Positions 1 to 9,359 of a stretch of DNA of 64,000 nt are shown piece by piece; positions within the stretch are counted from its first letter, which is position 1, and every line of letters begins with the position of its first letter. This DNA is from Eriocheir sinensis (lineage: Eukaryota; Arthropoda; Malacostraca; Decapoda; Varunidae). A program made the position numbers and the translations under genes. The stretch is taken from NCBI RefSeq assembly GCF_024679095.1, contig NC_066513.1:8836942-8900941 (forward strand). The letters are read 5' to 3'. The notes under the pieces are model-generated. The model worked only from the letters and a program-made list of their open reading frames with translations. It searched no databases and was not told the origin of the DNA.

Positions 1-93
1 AGCTAGTACAAATTGCGCGACTGTAACATGAGTAGGTACAGTAATTTTAAAGGTGGGGTGAGTCGCGGGGTCGCGACTTTTAGGGGACCGAGC

Positions 94-97
<4 letters not shown>

Positions 98-178
<81 letters not shown>
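98..178. repeat. (TA)n microsatellite
   Basis: About 80 bases of uninterrupted TA dinucleotide. The poly-Ile/Tyr frames across it on both strands are artefacts of the repeat. Confidence 0.98.
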
Positions 179-182
<4 letters not shown>

Positions 183-185
183 TTT

Positions 186-924
186 ATCATGTATATATGA
201 ATGTATCTCTGTGTCGAAACACCAGGTCAGTATCACGCCACAGGATGTTTAACAACACGTCGTGCTTTTGGCCGTGGGAACTGTGCTGAGTTAACGGTGG
301 AATCAGCAAGACTCAGCACCGGAACCTCGTAACGTCCGGAAGCCACAACCTTCCGGACAAACCAACAAGCAAATAAAACGAGCGAGCAACGCGAAGAAGA
401 GGAGAGAAGCAGACGTGTGACGGGTGGCTGGCGGTGTTCCTCCGTCCGCGCTCTGGGTGAGGCTTGCTTTCGTTTCGTGTGACCGCTCACGTAAACTTTG
501 TAACTATAGTGTAAAATTATCAATACCATTTTTATACTAAAAAAAAAGATGTAATATATATAATATCATGTATATATGAATGTATGACTATGTGTCGAAA
601 CACCAGGTCAGTATCACGCCACAGGATGTTTAACAACACGTCGTGCTTTTGGCCGTGGGAATTGTGCTGAGCTAACGGTGGAATCAGCAAGACTCGGCAC
701 CGGAACCTTCTAAGGTCCGGAAGCCACACCCTTCCGGAAGAACCAACAAGCAAAAAAAACGAGCGAGCAACGCTTGGAAGAGGAGAGAAGCAGACGGGTG
801 ACGGATGGCGAACGGTGTTCCTCCGTCCGCGCTCTGCGTGTGGCTTGCTTTCGTTTCGTGTGACCGCTCACATAAACTTTGTAACTATAGTGTAAAATTG
901 TCAATACCATTTTTATACTAAAAA
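186..924. repeat. Tandem duplication, two 360-bp copies
   Basis: Copy A runs 186-544 and copy B 565-924, separated by about 20 A/T-rich bases. The copies differ by scattered substitutions and 1-base indels. Neither strand gives a recognisable protein; the open minus-strand frames differ in frame between copies, which argues against coding. I do not recognise the unit; it could be part of an LTR or the untranslated region of an element. Bases 925-1061 hold nothing I can identify. Confidence 0.85.
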
Positions 925-1061
925 CCACACACCTTTTAATGTCCCAGAGAGAGAGTGAGCTAAGAGAACTAAAGTGAACTTATAACGGCTCCGCTCGGCC
1001 ACACATCATCTACCTCACTTAACTAAACGCTATTGTGTTATCTCACCTACTACAATCAACT

Positions 1062-1566
1062 TGTGAAGGCTTTCGATATGTCTAGCGCAACAGAGAAAGT
1101 TTCACCGAAACGGCTAAGAGAGGATGACCAAGAGTCAGTTAAGAGAGCAAGAAGATCGCCAGTAGAACTCCCCTTGCGGAACCCATACTGGCGATCAGAT
1201 GGAAGGTTAGAAGTGGATAGGTGCTTTTGAATCTTCCGGTTAAGGATTGATTCAAAAGCTTTAGATAGACAGGAAAGTAAAGCTATAGGGCGGTAGTTTG
1301 AGGCATTGGAACGGTCACCCTTCTTAGGCACAGGCTGTACAAAGGCATACTTCCAGCAGGAAGGAAAGGTAGATGTTGATAGGCAGAGACGAAAGAGTTC
1401 GACCAGGCAGGGTGTCAGCACGGAAGCACAGTTTTTAAGGACAAGAGGAGGCACTCCATCAGGTCCATAATCATTCTGAGAGTTGAGGCCAGAGAGGGCA
1501 TAGAAAACATCATTTGGAAGAATCTTAATAACAGGCATAAAGGAGTCAGAGAGGGGGAATGAGGTT
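1062..1566 (-). pseudogene. LINE ORF2, N-terminal reverse transcriptase
   Basis: This continues the ORF2 above on the other side of the nested insertion. It is open from about 1566 to 1062 and contains GPDGVPPLVLKNC, the block NYRPIALLSCLSKAFE, QYGFRKGSS and the first catalytic Asp block VALDISKAF, at which point similarity stops. The palm with YxDD, the thumb and the 3' UTR are absent. The short plus-strand frame at 1078-1230 is only the complement of this RT. Confidence 0.85.
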
Positions 1567-1987
1567 TTTTTTTTTTTTTTTTTTTTACAACAAAGGAGAC
1601 AGCTCAAGGGCACACAAAAAAAAAAACAATAATAAAAAAAAAACTCTACTCGCTGCTCCCAAAAAAGAATCAAAAGAGATGGCCGAAAGAACGGTCAATT
1701 TCGGGGGGAGAGGTGTCCTGATACCCTCCTTTTGAAAGAGTTCAAGTAGTAGGCAGGAGGAAATACAGATGAAGGAAGATTGTTCCAAAGTTTACCACCG
1801 TGAGGGATGAAAGAGTGAAGATGCTGGTTAACCCTTGCATAAGGGGTTTGGACAGTATAGGGATGAGCATGAGTAGAAAGTCGTGTGCAGCGGGGCCGCG
1901 GGAGGGGGGAAGCATGCAGTTAGCAAGTTCAGTAGAGCAGTCAGCGTGGAAATATCGATAGAAGATAGAAAGAGAGGCAACATCGCG
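1567..1987 (-). mobile_element. Nested LINE 3' fragment with poly(A) tail
   Basis: On the minus strand this begins with a C-terminal ORF2 block (YRYFHADCSTELANCM near 1950), continues through a KLWNNLPSSVF-like block in shifting frames near 1790, and ends in an A-rich tail that appears on the plus strand as the T-run at 1567-1586. The 5' truncation and the tail are the usual marks of target-primed integration. The fragment sits between endonuclease and RT of a relative, and the flanking ORF2 resumes on both sides. I could not identify a convincing target duplication. Confidence 0.75.
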
Positions 1988-3320
1988 GAGTAGGAGGAAT
2001 ATGCCCAGAATCGTCCAGGGTGGAGTTCTTACAGAAAGTTTGAGCGAAGAGTTGAGCCTTAGAGACAGATGAGACGGCAGTGCTGCCGTCAGGGTTAAGG
2101 AGAGGAGGGAAAGAGGAAGAAGTGAAATTGGAGGAGATATTTTTAGCTAGATGCCAGAAGTCACGGGAAGAATTAGAAGAAGCATGGTGTTGACATTTTC
2201 TATTGTTAAAAAAAGTTTTGGAAAGTTGGAGAATAGATTTGGCACGATCCCGGGCAGAAATGTAAAGGTCATAGTTAGTGGGAGTTCGAGGGCTCTGGAA
2301 CCTTTTGTGAGCTGCCTCTCTATCTTTAATAGCACGAGAACAAGCATGATTAAACCAAGGCTTTTTAGCATGAGGAGTAGAGAAAGAACGTGGAATGCAT
2401 GCCTCCATTCCAGAGACAACCACCTCTGAGATGTGTTGGGCACACACAGAGGGGTCTCTCTACTGGAAGCAGTAATCATTCCACGGGAAATCGGAAAAGT
2501 ACATCCTCAGGTCGCCACACCGAACTGAAGCAAAATGCCAGAAGCATCGCCTCTTCGGTGGGTCCAGAGGATGTACAGGAGTGATAGGGCAGGAAACAGA
2601 AATAAGGTTATGATCGGAGGGGAAGAACAGTTTGGACAGAGTATGCAGAAGGATTAGAGGTAAGGAAGAGGCGTAGAATGTTGGGCCTGTCTCCAAGACG
2701 GTCGGGAATACGTGTAGGGTGCTGAACCAACTGCTCTAGGTCGTTGAGGAGAGCAAAGTTGTAGACTTGTTCACCAGGCTGGTCAGTGAAAGAGGATGAA
2801 AGCCAAAGCTGGTGGTGAACATTGAAATGTCCCAAGATGGAGATTTCAGCGAAGGGAGAGTGAGTCAAGATATGCTCCACTTTAGAATTCAAATAGTCAA
2901 AGAAATTTACTTAGTTAGTAGAGTTTGGTGAGAGATAAACAGCACAGATGTATTTAGTAATAGAATGACAATGAAGTCTTAGTCAGATGGTGGAAAATTC
3001 AGAAGAGTCAAGGTCGTGGGCACGAGAGCAAGTGATGTCGTTGCGCACGTAGGCGCAACATCCAGCTTTGGATTGAAATTTAGGATAGAGATAGTAGGAG
3101 GGAACAGATTAGAGGTTGCTGTCAGTAGCCTCAGAAACCTGTGTTTCGGTGAGGAAGAGAAGATGAGGTTTAGAGGAGGAGAGATGGTGTTCCACAGAAT
3201 GAAAATTAGAACGAAGACCACGAATGTTGCAGAAATTCATAAGGAGGAGGTTCGAGGAGTTATCAGGACACCTCTCAAGTCGGCAGCCAGAAGGGGAGTC
3301 CTTCCTGGGGGAATTTATGG
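1988..3320 (-). pseudogene. LINE ORF2, endonuclease and linker part
   Basis: The first part of a LINE ORF2, encoding the nuclease that nicks genomic DNA for target-primed reverse transcription. Visible pieces on the minus strand are the N-terminal block NIRGLRSNF near 3220, LLFLTETQ near 3150 (catalytic Glu), a degenerate GHFNVHH block near 2830 where GDFNxHH is expected (Asp changed), and SDHNLISV near 2610 (terminal SDH motif). The linker after it (SFSTPHAKKPWFNHAC near 2370) is open to 1988. The frame changes at least four times and has a stop near 2460, so no functional protein can be made. Assignment to the Jockey/CR1 group is from recalled family resemblance. Confidence 0.75.
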
Positions 3321-3615
3321 TTCCCCCCCCCCCCCAGGCGGGGACTCCGATTCAGTTATTTTTCGCCATTTTGAATTTTGAATTTTTGGAAAAGGTGTGT
3401 GTGTTGTGTGAATGTAGTGTGGTGTAGAAAGAGAGAGGAACTGTCTTTAGAGAGAATGCTGAACTGCTCTCTGGTGTTGATGAGACAAAAGGGAAACGGT
3501 TTGTGAGGACATGGAAAGGGTCTTTGAAGGGCTTCAGCACCCTCCTCGCTTCCCATATATCCTCACCGGGAGTAGCTCACGCCCGTTCGGTAGGTGTCTT
3601 CCTACCTCCTCCTCC

Positions 3616-3617
<2 letters not shown>

Positions 3618-3693
<76 letters not shown>
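3618..3693. repeat. (TA)n microsatellite
   Basis: About 75 bases of TA. The gypsy reverse-transcriptase frame starts directly at its right edge, so the repeat marks the truncation point of that element. Confidence 0.97.
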
Positions 3694-3695
<2 letters not shown>

Positions 3696-4266
3696 CACTG
3701 GGTATGAGTGGTTACTACCGCCGGTTCTGCCCCAACTTCACCCAGGCAGCAGCACCACTCACCCGGATGACCAACGGAGCGGTGCCTTTCATTTGGACTT
3801 ACGACTGTCAGACTGCCTTCAACCAACTGAAGACCTTCCTCACCAAAGACCCCATACTGCGCTCACCAGACTTCACTCTACCCTTCGTACTGCATACTGA
3901 CGCTACTGAAGAAGCAGTGGGAGCGGCCTTACTTCAACTGAAGGAAGGCATACGACATCCTGTTGCCTATCACTCTGCAAAGCTGAACCTCCATCAACGG
4001 CATTACTCAACCATCGAAAAGGAGCTACTCGCCATCATATCAGCCATCAAGAAGTTTGAGTGCTACCTGTCTCCAAGTCCAGCCCCCCTCAAAGTATTCA
4101 CTGACCACAACCCCCTCACTTTCCTGGACCGGAACAAATTCTCGAACCAACGACTGCTGAGATGGTCTTTATACCTCCAGCTGCATCACATCAAGGGCTC
4201 CGACAACGTCACCGCCGATGCCCTCAGTCGTCCCCCTCCGTCCGTCACGACACCACCACTTCCCTG
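3694..4266 (+). pseudogene. Gypsy-type RT C-terminus and RNase H
   Basis: The frame opens in the RT thumb/connection (GMSGYYRRFCPNFTQAA), continues through LTRMTNGAVPFIW, and enters a Ty3/gypsy RNase H: LHTDATEEAVGAALLQ (first catalytic Asp), STIEKELLAIISAIKKF (catalytic Glu), FTDHNPLTFL (second Asp) and the tether-like DNVTADALSRP. Stop at 4265. The N-terminal RT, protease and gag are missing, replaced by the (TA)n array. A purine-rich tract (4277-4289) and a putative 3' LTR follow within 25 bases, so no integrase lies between RNase H and the LTR. Either integrase was deleted or the element had a Gmr1-like order with integrase ahead of RT. Confidence 0.88.
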
Positions 4267-4289
4267 AGGTGTCGTCTTTAGGGGGGAGG

Positions 4290-5327
4290 TGTAACGACCC
4301 TTCAAGGCGTACGCTCGAGGGTCGTTCCGGGGCGTTCTTCCCCCTCCACTTGGCAATCTCCATCCTAATAACGAGTCCCAACCATCAGCACTAATACCCC
4401 GACACTTCGAGACTTCAACACCTCAATTCCAGCTGCTGTATCGACCACGACGCTTCAACACCTCAACACCTTGACCAAAGCAAGCCGGGCTTCATCGAAG
4501 GCTATATACAGCCCGGCCGCCAGTGAGAGTCCCAGAGACACGCCAGTCCTCGTCGACAATCCGACTCGGTCGGCTAGATTTCGATAACAGTCGGTCTGTC
4601 GGCATCCTGCTACAGGCCGCCAATCGGCTTAGCCCGTGCTCCCCTGCGCAGGGAGGGAGCATTTTTGCACTCTTACCGGGCCGTCTTAGGACGAGGGCCC
4701 GTTTCCCCTAGTGATACTAGGGGATAAATCTTTGAGGAGGAGGAGGAGGAGGAGGAGGAGGAGGAGGAGTCCAGAGACACGCCAGTCCTCGTCGACAGAC
4801 CGACTTGGTTGGCTAGATTTCGATCGCCAATAGAGTCGGTCTGTCGGCACCCTGCTACGGGCCGCCAATAGGCTAATCCCGTGCTCCCCCGCGCAGGGAG
4901 GGAGCATTTTTACCCTCTTAACGGGCCGTCTTCGGACAAGGGCCCGTTCCCCTAGTGATACTAGGGGTAAATCTTTCACAACAACAGTAAGAGACAGTCT
5001 AGTCTCACCCGGCTGTTAAATGTGACGTCTCACTGGATTTACTTCACATAGCGACATCACCTCCTTGGCGGTGAAGTACAAGGACTGATATACCGAGGAG
5101 GATACATTACCTGTTGTTGCTTGTTTCATTGTTTATTTTGTTGTTCTTCATCTCACCCTGTCACTAAGTGTACTTACTGTTTTATTATACCTGGGGATAT
5201 ATTTTTGATTTTGCTTGTATGTAAATGTAATGTAAATATAATTAAGTATAAGTCTTTAATTTAACTGTGTTGTTTTACTTTAGAGTTGTTATTCACTAAA
5301 AGCTGTCACCCCTTCTTTTGGTGACGT

Positions 5328-5331
<4 letters not shown>
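4290..5331 (+). mobile_element. Putative 3' LTR of the gypsy element
   Basis: The sequence starts TGTAACGACC immediately after a polypurine tract, as expected for a gypsy 3' LTR. It holds a TATA-like CTATATACAG near 4503 and A/T-rich sequence near 5200 suited to polyadenylation. The right end, near the start of the (TG)n at 5331, is a guess because no second LTR is present for comparison. At about 1.04 kb it is long, partly because of the internal duplication annotated separately. Confidence 0.65.
4526..4976. repeat. 210-bp tandem duplication with (GGA)n spacer
   Basis: The segment about 4528-4735 recurs at about 4768-4976; both begin GTCC(C)AGAGACACGCCAG and end with CCCTAGTGATACTAGGGG-like palindromic sequence plus TAAATCTTT. 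A run of about eleven GGA/GGAGG triplets (4735-4768) sits between them. The copies differ by about 10 percent, so the duplication is not brand new. Confidence 0.88.
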
Positions 5332-5370
<39 letters not shown>

Positions 5371-5476
5371 GTTTCAGTTGTACCCACAGATCATTCAATT
5401 GTGAGCTCCATATTTAGTTGGGAAATGGTACTAGCTGGCAATCGCAAGTCTATCGTGTGGTATGAAGATGGTGAAT

Positions 5477-5505
<29 letters not shown>
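5331..5505. repeat. (TG)n - 108-bp unit - (CA)n
   Basis: A TG run (5331-5368) and a CA run (5477-5505) bracket a 108-bp sequence beginning AAGTTTCAGTTGTACCCACAG. The same arrangement with a diverged copy of the 108-bp core occurs at 17790-17939, so this is a dispersed unit rather than two chance microsatellites. Confidence 0.85.
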
Positions 5506-5507
<2 letters not shown>

Positions 5508-5514
5508 CACACAT

Positions 5515-6153
5515 ACAGAGTTACTATGTATATCGGATAATTCGTTGCCACAGAAACACAAAGATTTGTAGGTGAAACAAACAACCTGATGAGAAACATA
5601 AAACTTGCTTTACAATATCTGAATGAGGAAATGATGGAGAAACTGATTATAACCATGATACGTCCAAGACTGGAATACGCAGCAATAGTATGGTCGCCGA
5701 GTACAATGACAAATATAAGTAGGGTTGAGAGGATTCAGAGGGCAGCAACAAAGCTGGTTCCAGGACTTAAAGTTTTAACATACGAAGAGAGATTCAAGCA
5801 GCTGAACCTACCGACAATGGAACAGAGCGGGAGAAAGGAGATCTGATTGCAGTATATAGGGTGCTGAATGGGATAGAAAAAGTGGTAAAAAAAGATCTAA
5901 TAGTATGGAATACAAGAAAATCAAGAGGACGTGAAAGTAGGATAAAAAAGGAAGCATGTAATAGAGACATAAAGAAGGACAGCTTTCCACTAAGAGTGGT
6001 GGAGGCCTGGAAAAGTGTTGTTTTACGCAAAGGCGATTCATGAATTTAATACCAAGTTGGATTATAGTAGCTATACATAGAGACGTCACAGTACCAGCGT
6101 AGCTCCTGTCCCGTATACCACAACTAGGCAAATACACCTAAGTAAATACACAC
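5515..6153 (+). mobile_element. L2-like LINE 3' end (family K), 5'-truncated
   Basis: The C-terminal part of a LINE reverse transcriptase followed by its 3' tail. Blocks visible are SDNSLPQKHK, NIKLALQYLNEEMMEKL, ITMIRPRLEYAAIVWSP, ERIQRAATKLVPG and DIKKDSFPLRVVEAW, with one frameshift near 5840. The tail reads AAATACACC then AAGTAAATACACAC, the tail typical of this family in the window (TAGGTAAATA followed by CA repeats). The catalytic palm is absent. It abuts the splice donor of the host exon at 6158-6381 and is duplicated with that exon near 21 kb. Confidence 0.85.
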
Positions 6154-6157
6154 TAAC

Positions 6158-6381
6158 CTTGATGGTGTATGAAGTGTTGGGTTTAAGGTGGTTTATAAGA
6201 AATCTCTTCTGTAGTCCCACTGTTTGCTGTTCCCGTCCTGTGGCCTCTCCTTGTACTCCCCAGGACACTTTGAAGGACTCAAACTCTCCATTATGGGGGC
6301 TGTCATGGGTGTAATCCCAAGTCACCAGCAGGGAAATCCCGTGTGCCTCCTCCGTTCGCAGATTAGTCACATTCCCAGGTT
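6158..6381 (-). CDS. FN3-domain exon of host gene (exon A)
   Basis: On the minus strand a TGCTTTACAG acceptor is followed by 224 coding bases and a GTTAGT donor. Two bases complete a split codon (phase 1 in) and the last codon is complete (phase 0 out). The translation has the FN3 A-E strand pattern: PGNVTNLRTEE, LLVTWDY (core Trp), a hydrophilic hairpin, FKVSWGVQGE and the closing LKPNTSYTIK with the conserved Tyr. The upstream exon D (17343-17415) ends in phase 1 and splices in frame to it. The next expected exon, a roughly 70-bp FN3 C-terminal exon in phase 0, is not seen between 6158 and 1. FN3 arrays of this kind occur in receptor tyrosine phosphatases and cell-adhesion receptors; I cannot say which gene this is. 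Confidence 0.8.
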
Positions 6382-6476
6382 CTGTAAAGCATAAGTGGAG
6401 TTACCTGTCCTTTGCAGTGACGCGCACCTTGCTCTAATGCCTTGGTTAGAATAGACGCCCGCCTATACAAGCTAGC

Positions 6477-6713
6477 AATTTTTAGTCATCACCGAACAGA
6501 CCAAGACTACTTACATGCTGTCCTGAAGACTACCTATCAACCCGGAATCTAGATTATTCTAAAAGATGATCAAAGATGATCTTCGGGGGTCAGTATGAGC
6601 GTAGCAAGATGGCACCACTATAAAGACATGCCTGCACCATAACAGGCTGTGGTCGACCATTAGGCTCCAGCAAGAAAGTCTACCATTGCCCTAGTCCGTA
6701 CAAAAAAAAAAAT
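6477..6713 (+). mobile_element. SINE fragment (family S1), head missing
   Basis: Matches the body and tail of the full S1 SINEs at 19107-19457 and 21852-22235: ATGCTGTCCTGAAGACNACC, AAGATGGCNCCACTATAAA and the A-run at the 3' end. The tRNA-like head with A and B boxes is absent and the copy is more diverged than the others. Confidence 0.75.
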
Positions 6714-7492
6714 GGTGTGGGTCCTGGTCTTGATTTTGGAGTCAATTACCTTAGGTTAACTTAGGTCAAGTTTGTGTGTGTGCGTGTGTGCACATACGTA
6801 ATTTAACCTATTTAAACTCACCCCAAACCAACACCAAGACCTGAGCCAAAGTGGCTCGTCCATCCTTGTATCCATTCTACCACTTACCTCTCAGTCACGT
6901 TTTTTGACCTGTGACCATTTCCCTTAATTTGGATCAAGGAGCAGTGCCATCATTCACAACTGTAGACACACACACACACACACACAGTAGAAGTAGTAGT
7001 GGTTTATTGACCACACCTTTACAATTTTTTTCTCACGTTATGTCCAGAACATGAATAAGCTGAATTCCGAGATATGCATAATCAAATTACTGCAGTCCAC
7101 AATAATTAAAAGTAATACATCACATAGAACATGCAACAAAATAATAAAAAATCTAGAAATGCAAGTCGCAAGGTTAAACTAAAACTTCAAAGCCAAGATA
7201 AACGACACAAACAAACAAGAGAAACATGGTTAAAGAAAATGGAAAGGAATATGTCTCCGATACTATACATCAATAAAACTACACTATAAAAACTTAAACT
7301 TTAAAACTTAAAGGAGTATGTAAAAACGGCTCGCTAAATGTCATAAGAAAACATAAAACTTTGAGAACATTAAAAGGAAAAACTAGCGACATATAATAAA
7401 TGAACATCCCAAGAAAACGTAAAATGAACATAAAAAGACCATAAAAAGAATCAAATTTTAGAAGTACACAAAGTATATCAAAGATTATTTTT

Positions 7493-7494
<2 letters not shown>
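6714..7494. other. A/T-rich stretch without a recognised gene
   Basis: Contains a short (CA)n at 6967-6987 and a low-complexity A/T-rich block. No open frame resembles a protein and I see no splice-bounded exon. Confidence 0.6.

Positions 7495-7548
<54 letters not shown>
7495..7548. repeat. (CA)n microsatellite
   Basis: Fifty-plus bases of CA, directly at the left edge of the repeated element that follows. Confidence 0.97.
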
Positions 7549-7550
<2 letters not shown>

Positions 7551-9320
7551 GCCTTGACCTGACCGGGTCAAAACGTAGGAGCCATGGAGCCTCGGCTCGG
7601 CGCTTTCTATAGCACCCACGGGTCAGCCTGGTGACCTACCGCCCCTTCCCATTCCTTTAAGGACTTATAATAACTTCTGGTGAAATTAAGTGAATTATAT
7701 AGACCTACTGACCACCTCCCGCAACCTGCAGGTCACGGGAAGGGAGGTCTCACATGGTCGTGCGTGCGATCGTCATGTGTCTCCGTCCGCCGTGCTACCG
7801 AAAAGGTCGTCTGGAGTTGTTGGGTGCTGCTGCACCAAAACCTCCAGCCGACCTTTCAGGTCTCTGCCCGTCGTAAAAAGGTTGCCGTCCGGTGGCCGAA
7901 TGGAATGCGTCTGGACGGTAAGCGGACTACCACCGGTGGCCGACAGATGACGGTTAATTGGTGAACGGCTACCGTATGACGGGCGGACGCCCTCTGGGTG
8001 CCCTCAGGTAGTAGGTGGTCGCCGATGTTCGCCGTCCACTTTCCTTGAGTTATTGACTCTGGTCGGCGAACGGTGGTAGGCTGGACAGAAAATGGACGCC
8101 ATCCAATAGCCACACGGTGGTCACCTAGTGGCGGTCTAATGGCCGCATGTTTGGCGCCTCCTCCCTGTCCTATTGGCTGCTGTCTGCGTCTGGGCTGAGT
8201 GCGGACTGCCACCGCTCTCAACGATTGGAGGAGACTAGGCCATCGCTGTGATGTCGTTGCTTATACTTACAGACCGGACTGGGCGTCGATCATGCGACCG
8301 GTGGTCTACTGGACGGCAACCAACATACGACCTTATACGACTGGTCGTTACGGGTGATCGCCGTCCTCATTGTGATAGACCGCGTACCGGTCACCGATCA
8401 TCGGCGAGCGGTCCTTCTCTATCGGGAACTGGTCGGTGCATGGTGGGCGTCTTGACGTGGCTCCAAGTGTGAGGTCAAGGTGCAAATCTTACCATGGTCG
8501 CAGTCCGGTCACCCACTTGACTTACACTGGACGACCTCCGGTAGCCGTTCCGTAGCACGACTGCTCGACCCCCAACGTGGTCGAGAAGCGGTGGGTGTGA
8601 ATCGCAGCATTTTGGGGTCGCTGATGGCCGTTATCAGGTCGTAGGGGCAGTGTGACTGTAGCTTAAGGGTGGGGAAGGTTATGTGTCGCCAACGCCCACC
8701 ATCTACCTGTCCATGCCGACACGTCCCTGCAGGTCCCGATGTACACCCTGCTGCTGAGGAGGGTCAGGTCAAGTGACTCTGCAGTGTTTGAGCTTCGTCA
8801 CTCAGGTTGAACATGTGCACGGCACCGCCATTAAATTTGTGCATTTGTTCCCACGGGAAATTACAACGCAAAAGCAGCTGGGGCAGAAGCCGCCCTTTGT
8901 GACTCACCGGCCCCTTTTAGATACTTCGTCGCTAAGTCGTGATCTCCCAAGAGATCGTCCACCTGTGCCCCACCGTCAACTATCACCTGACCTCGACCTG
9001 ACCCCGCGTTTGACCTGAAGATTACACCTTAGGGAGGCTGCCCTTCCCCCCCTCCTCCCGGCACCACCGACCCATGCACTTCACCCCAACGGCCACCCCT
9101 CAAATGCAACATCGCCCTAATCTACCTACAATTAAGTAAAATCCCCCTTGCCCATCCCCCTTCTAGTAATTGTATCACGCACGAACTTACTTTTCATATG
9201 TAATCATAACATGTACATTTTCAACCTAACGGCTGCCATAACTAAATAAACCGTATATTATTATTATTATTATTATTATTAGTAGTAGTAGTAGTAGTAG
9301 TAGTAGTATAATTATTATTA
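7549..9320 (+). mobile_element. Non-coding dispersed element, family A, copy 1
   Basis: A GC-rich, non-coding block that starts CTGNCCTGACCGGGTCA-like at the edge of (CA)n and ends GGCTGCCATAACTAAATAAACCG followed by TTA and AGT repeats (9254-9320). A second copy at 23208-23998 has the same left edge, a shared GGCGCT...CCAGCCTGNTGNCCT stretch, a shared CTGACCTNGACCTG stretch near the 3' end, and the same AATAAACCG(ATT)n 3' end. The AATAAA plus simple-repeat tail suggests a retrotransposed, non-autonomous element or the long 3' UTR of a LINE. Both strands are broken by stops throughout. Copy 1 is about 1.0 kb longer than copy 2 in the middle. Confidence 0.6.

Positions 9321-9321
<1 letters not shown>

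Positions 9322-9359
<38 letters not shown>
9322..9359. repeat. (CA)n microsatellite
   Basis: CA run after the ATT/AGT tail of the preceding element and immediately before the R2-like LINE fragment. Confidence 0.95.

Larger units (their letters stand above)
1062..3560 (-). mobile_element. Truncated Jockey/CR1-type LINE, nested
   Basis: Read on the minus strand, an apurinic-type endonuclease (about 3320-2480), a linker (2447-1988) and the start of a reverse transcriptase (1566-1062) appear in the order expected for LINE ORF2. The copy is interrupted by a 3' fragment of what looks like the same family (1567-1987). It is cut off at 1062, just after the first RT catalytic block, so the YxDD region is missing. 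The 5' limit near 3560 is approximate and lies in non-coding sequence with a C-run at 3322-3334. Confidence 0.8.

Noticed and set aside
98..178. Poly-Ile/Tyr open frames across the (TA)n arrays (also 3618-3693, 27362-27470, 54836-54940, 58373-58463)
   Set aside because: They are translations of dinucleotide repeats on both strands, with no codon signal.
1078..1230. Plus-strand ORF starting MSSATEKVSPKRLREDDQE
   Set aside because: It is the complement of the minus-strand LINE RT block with the catalytic Asp, which explains the open frame.
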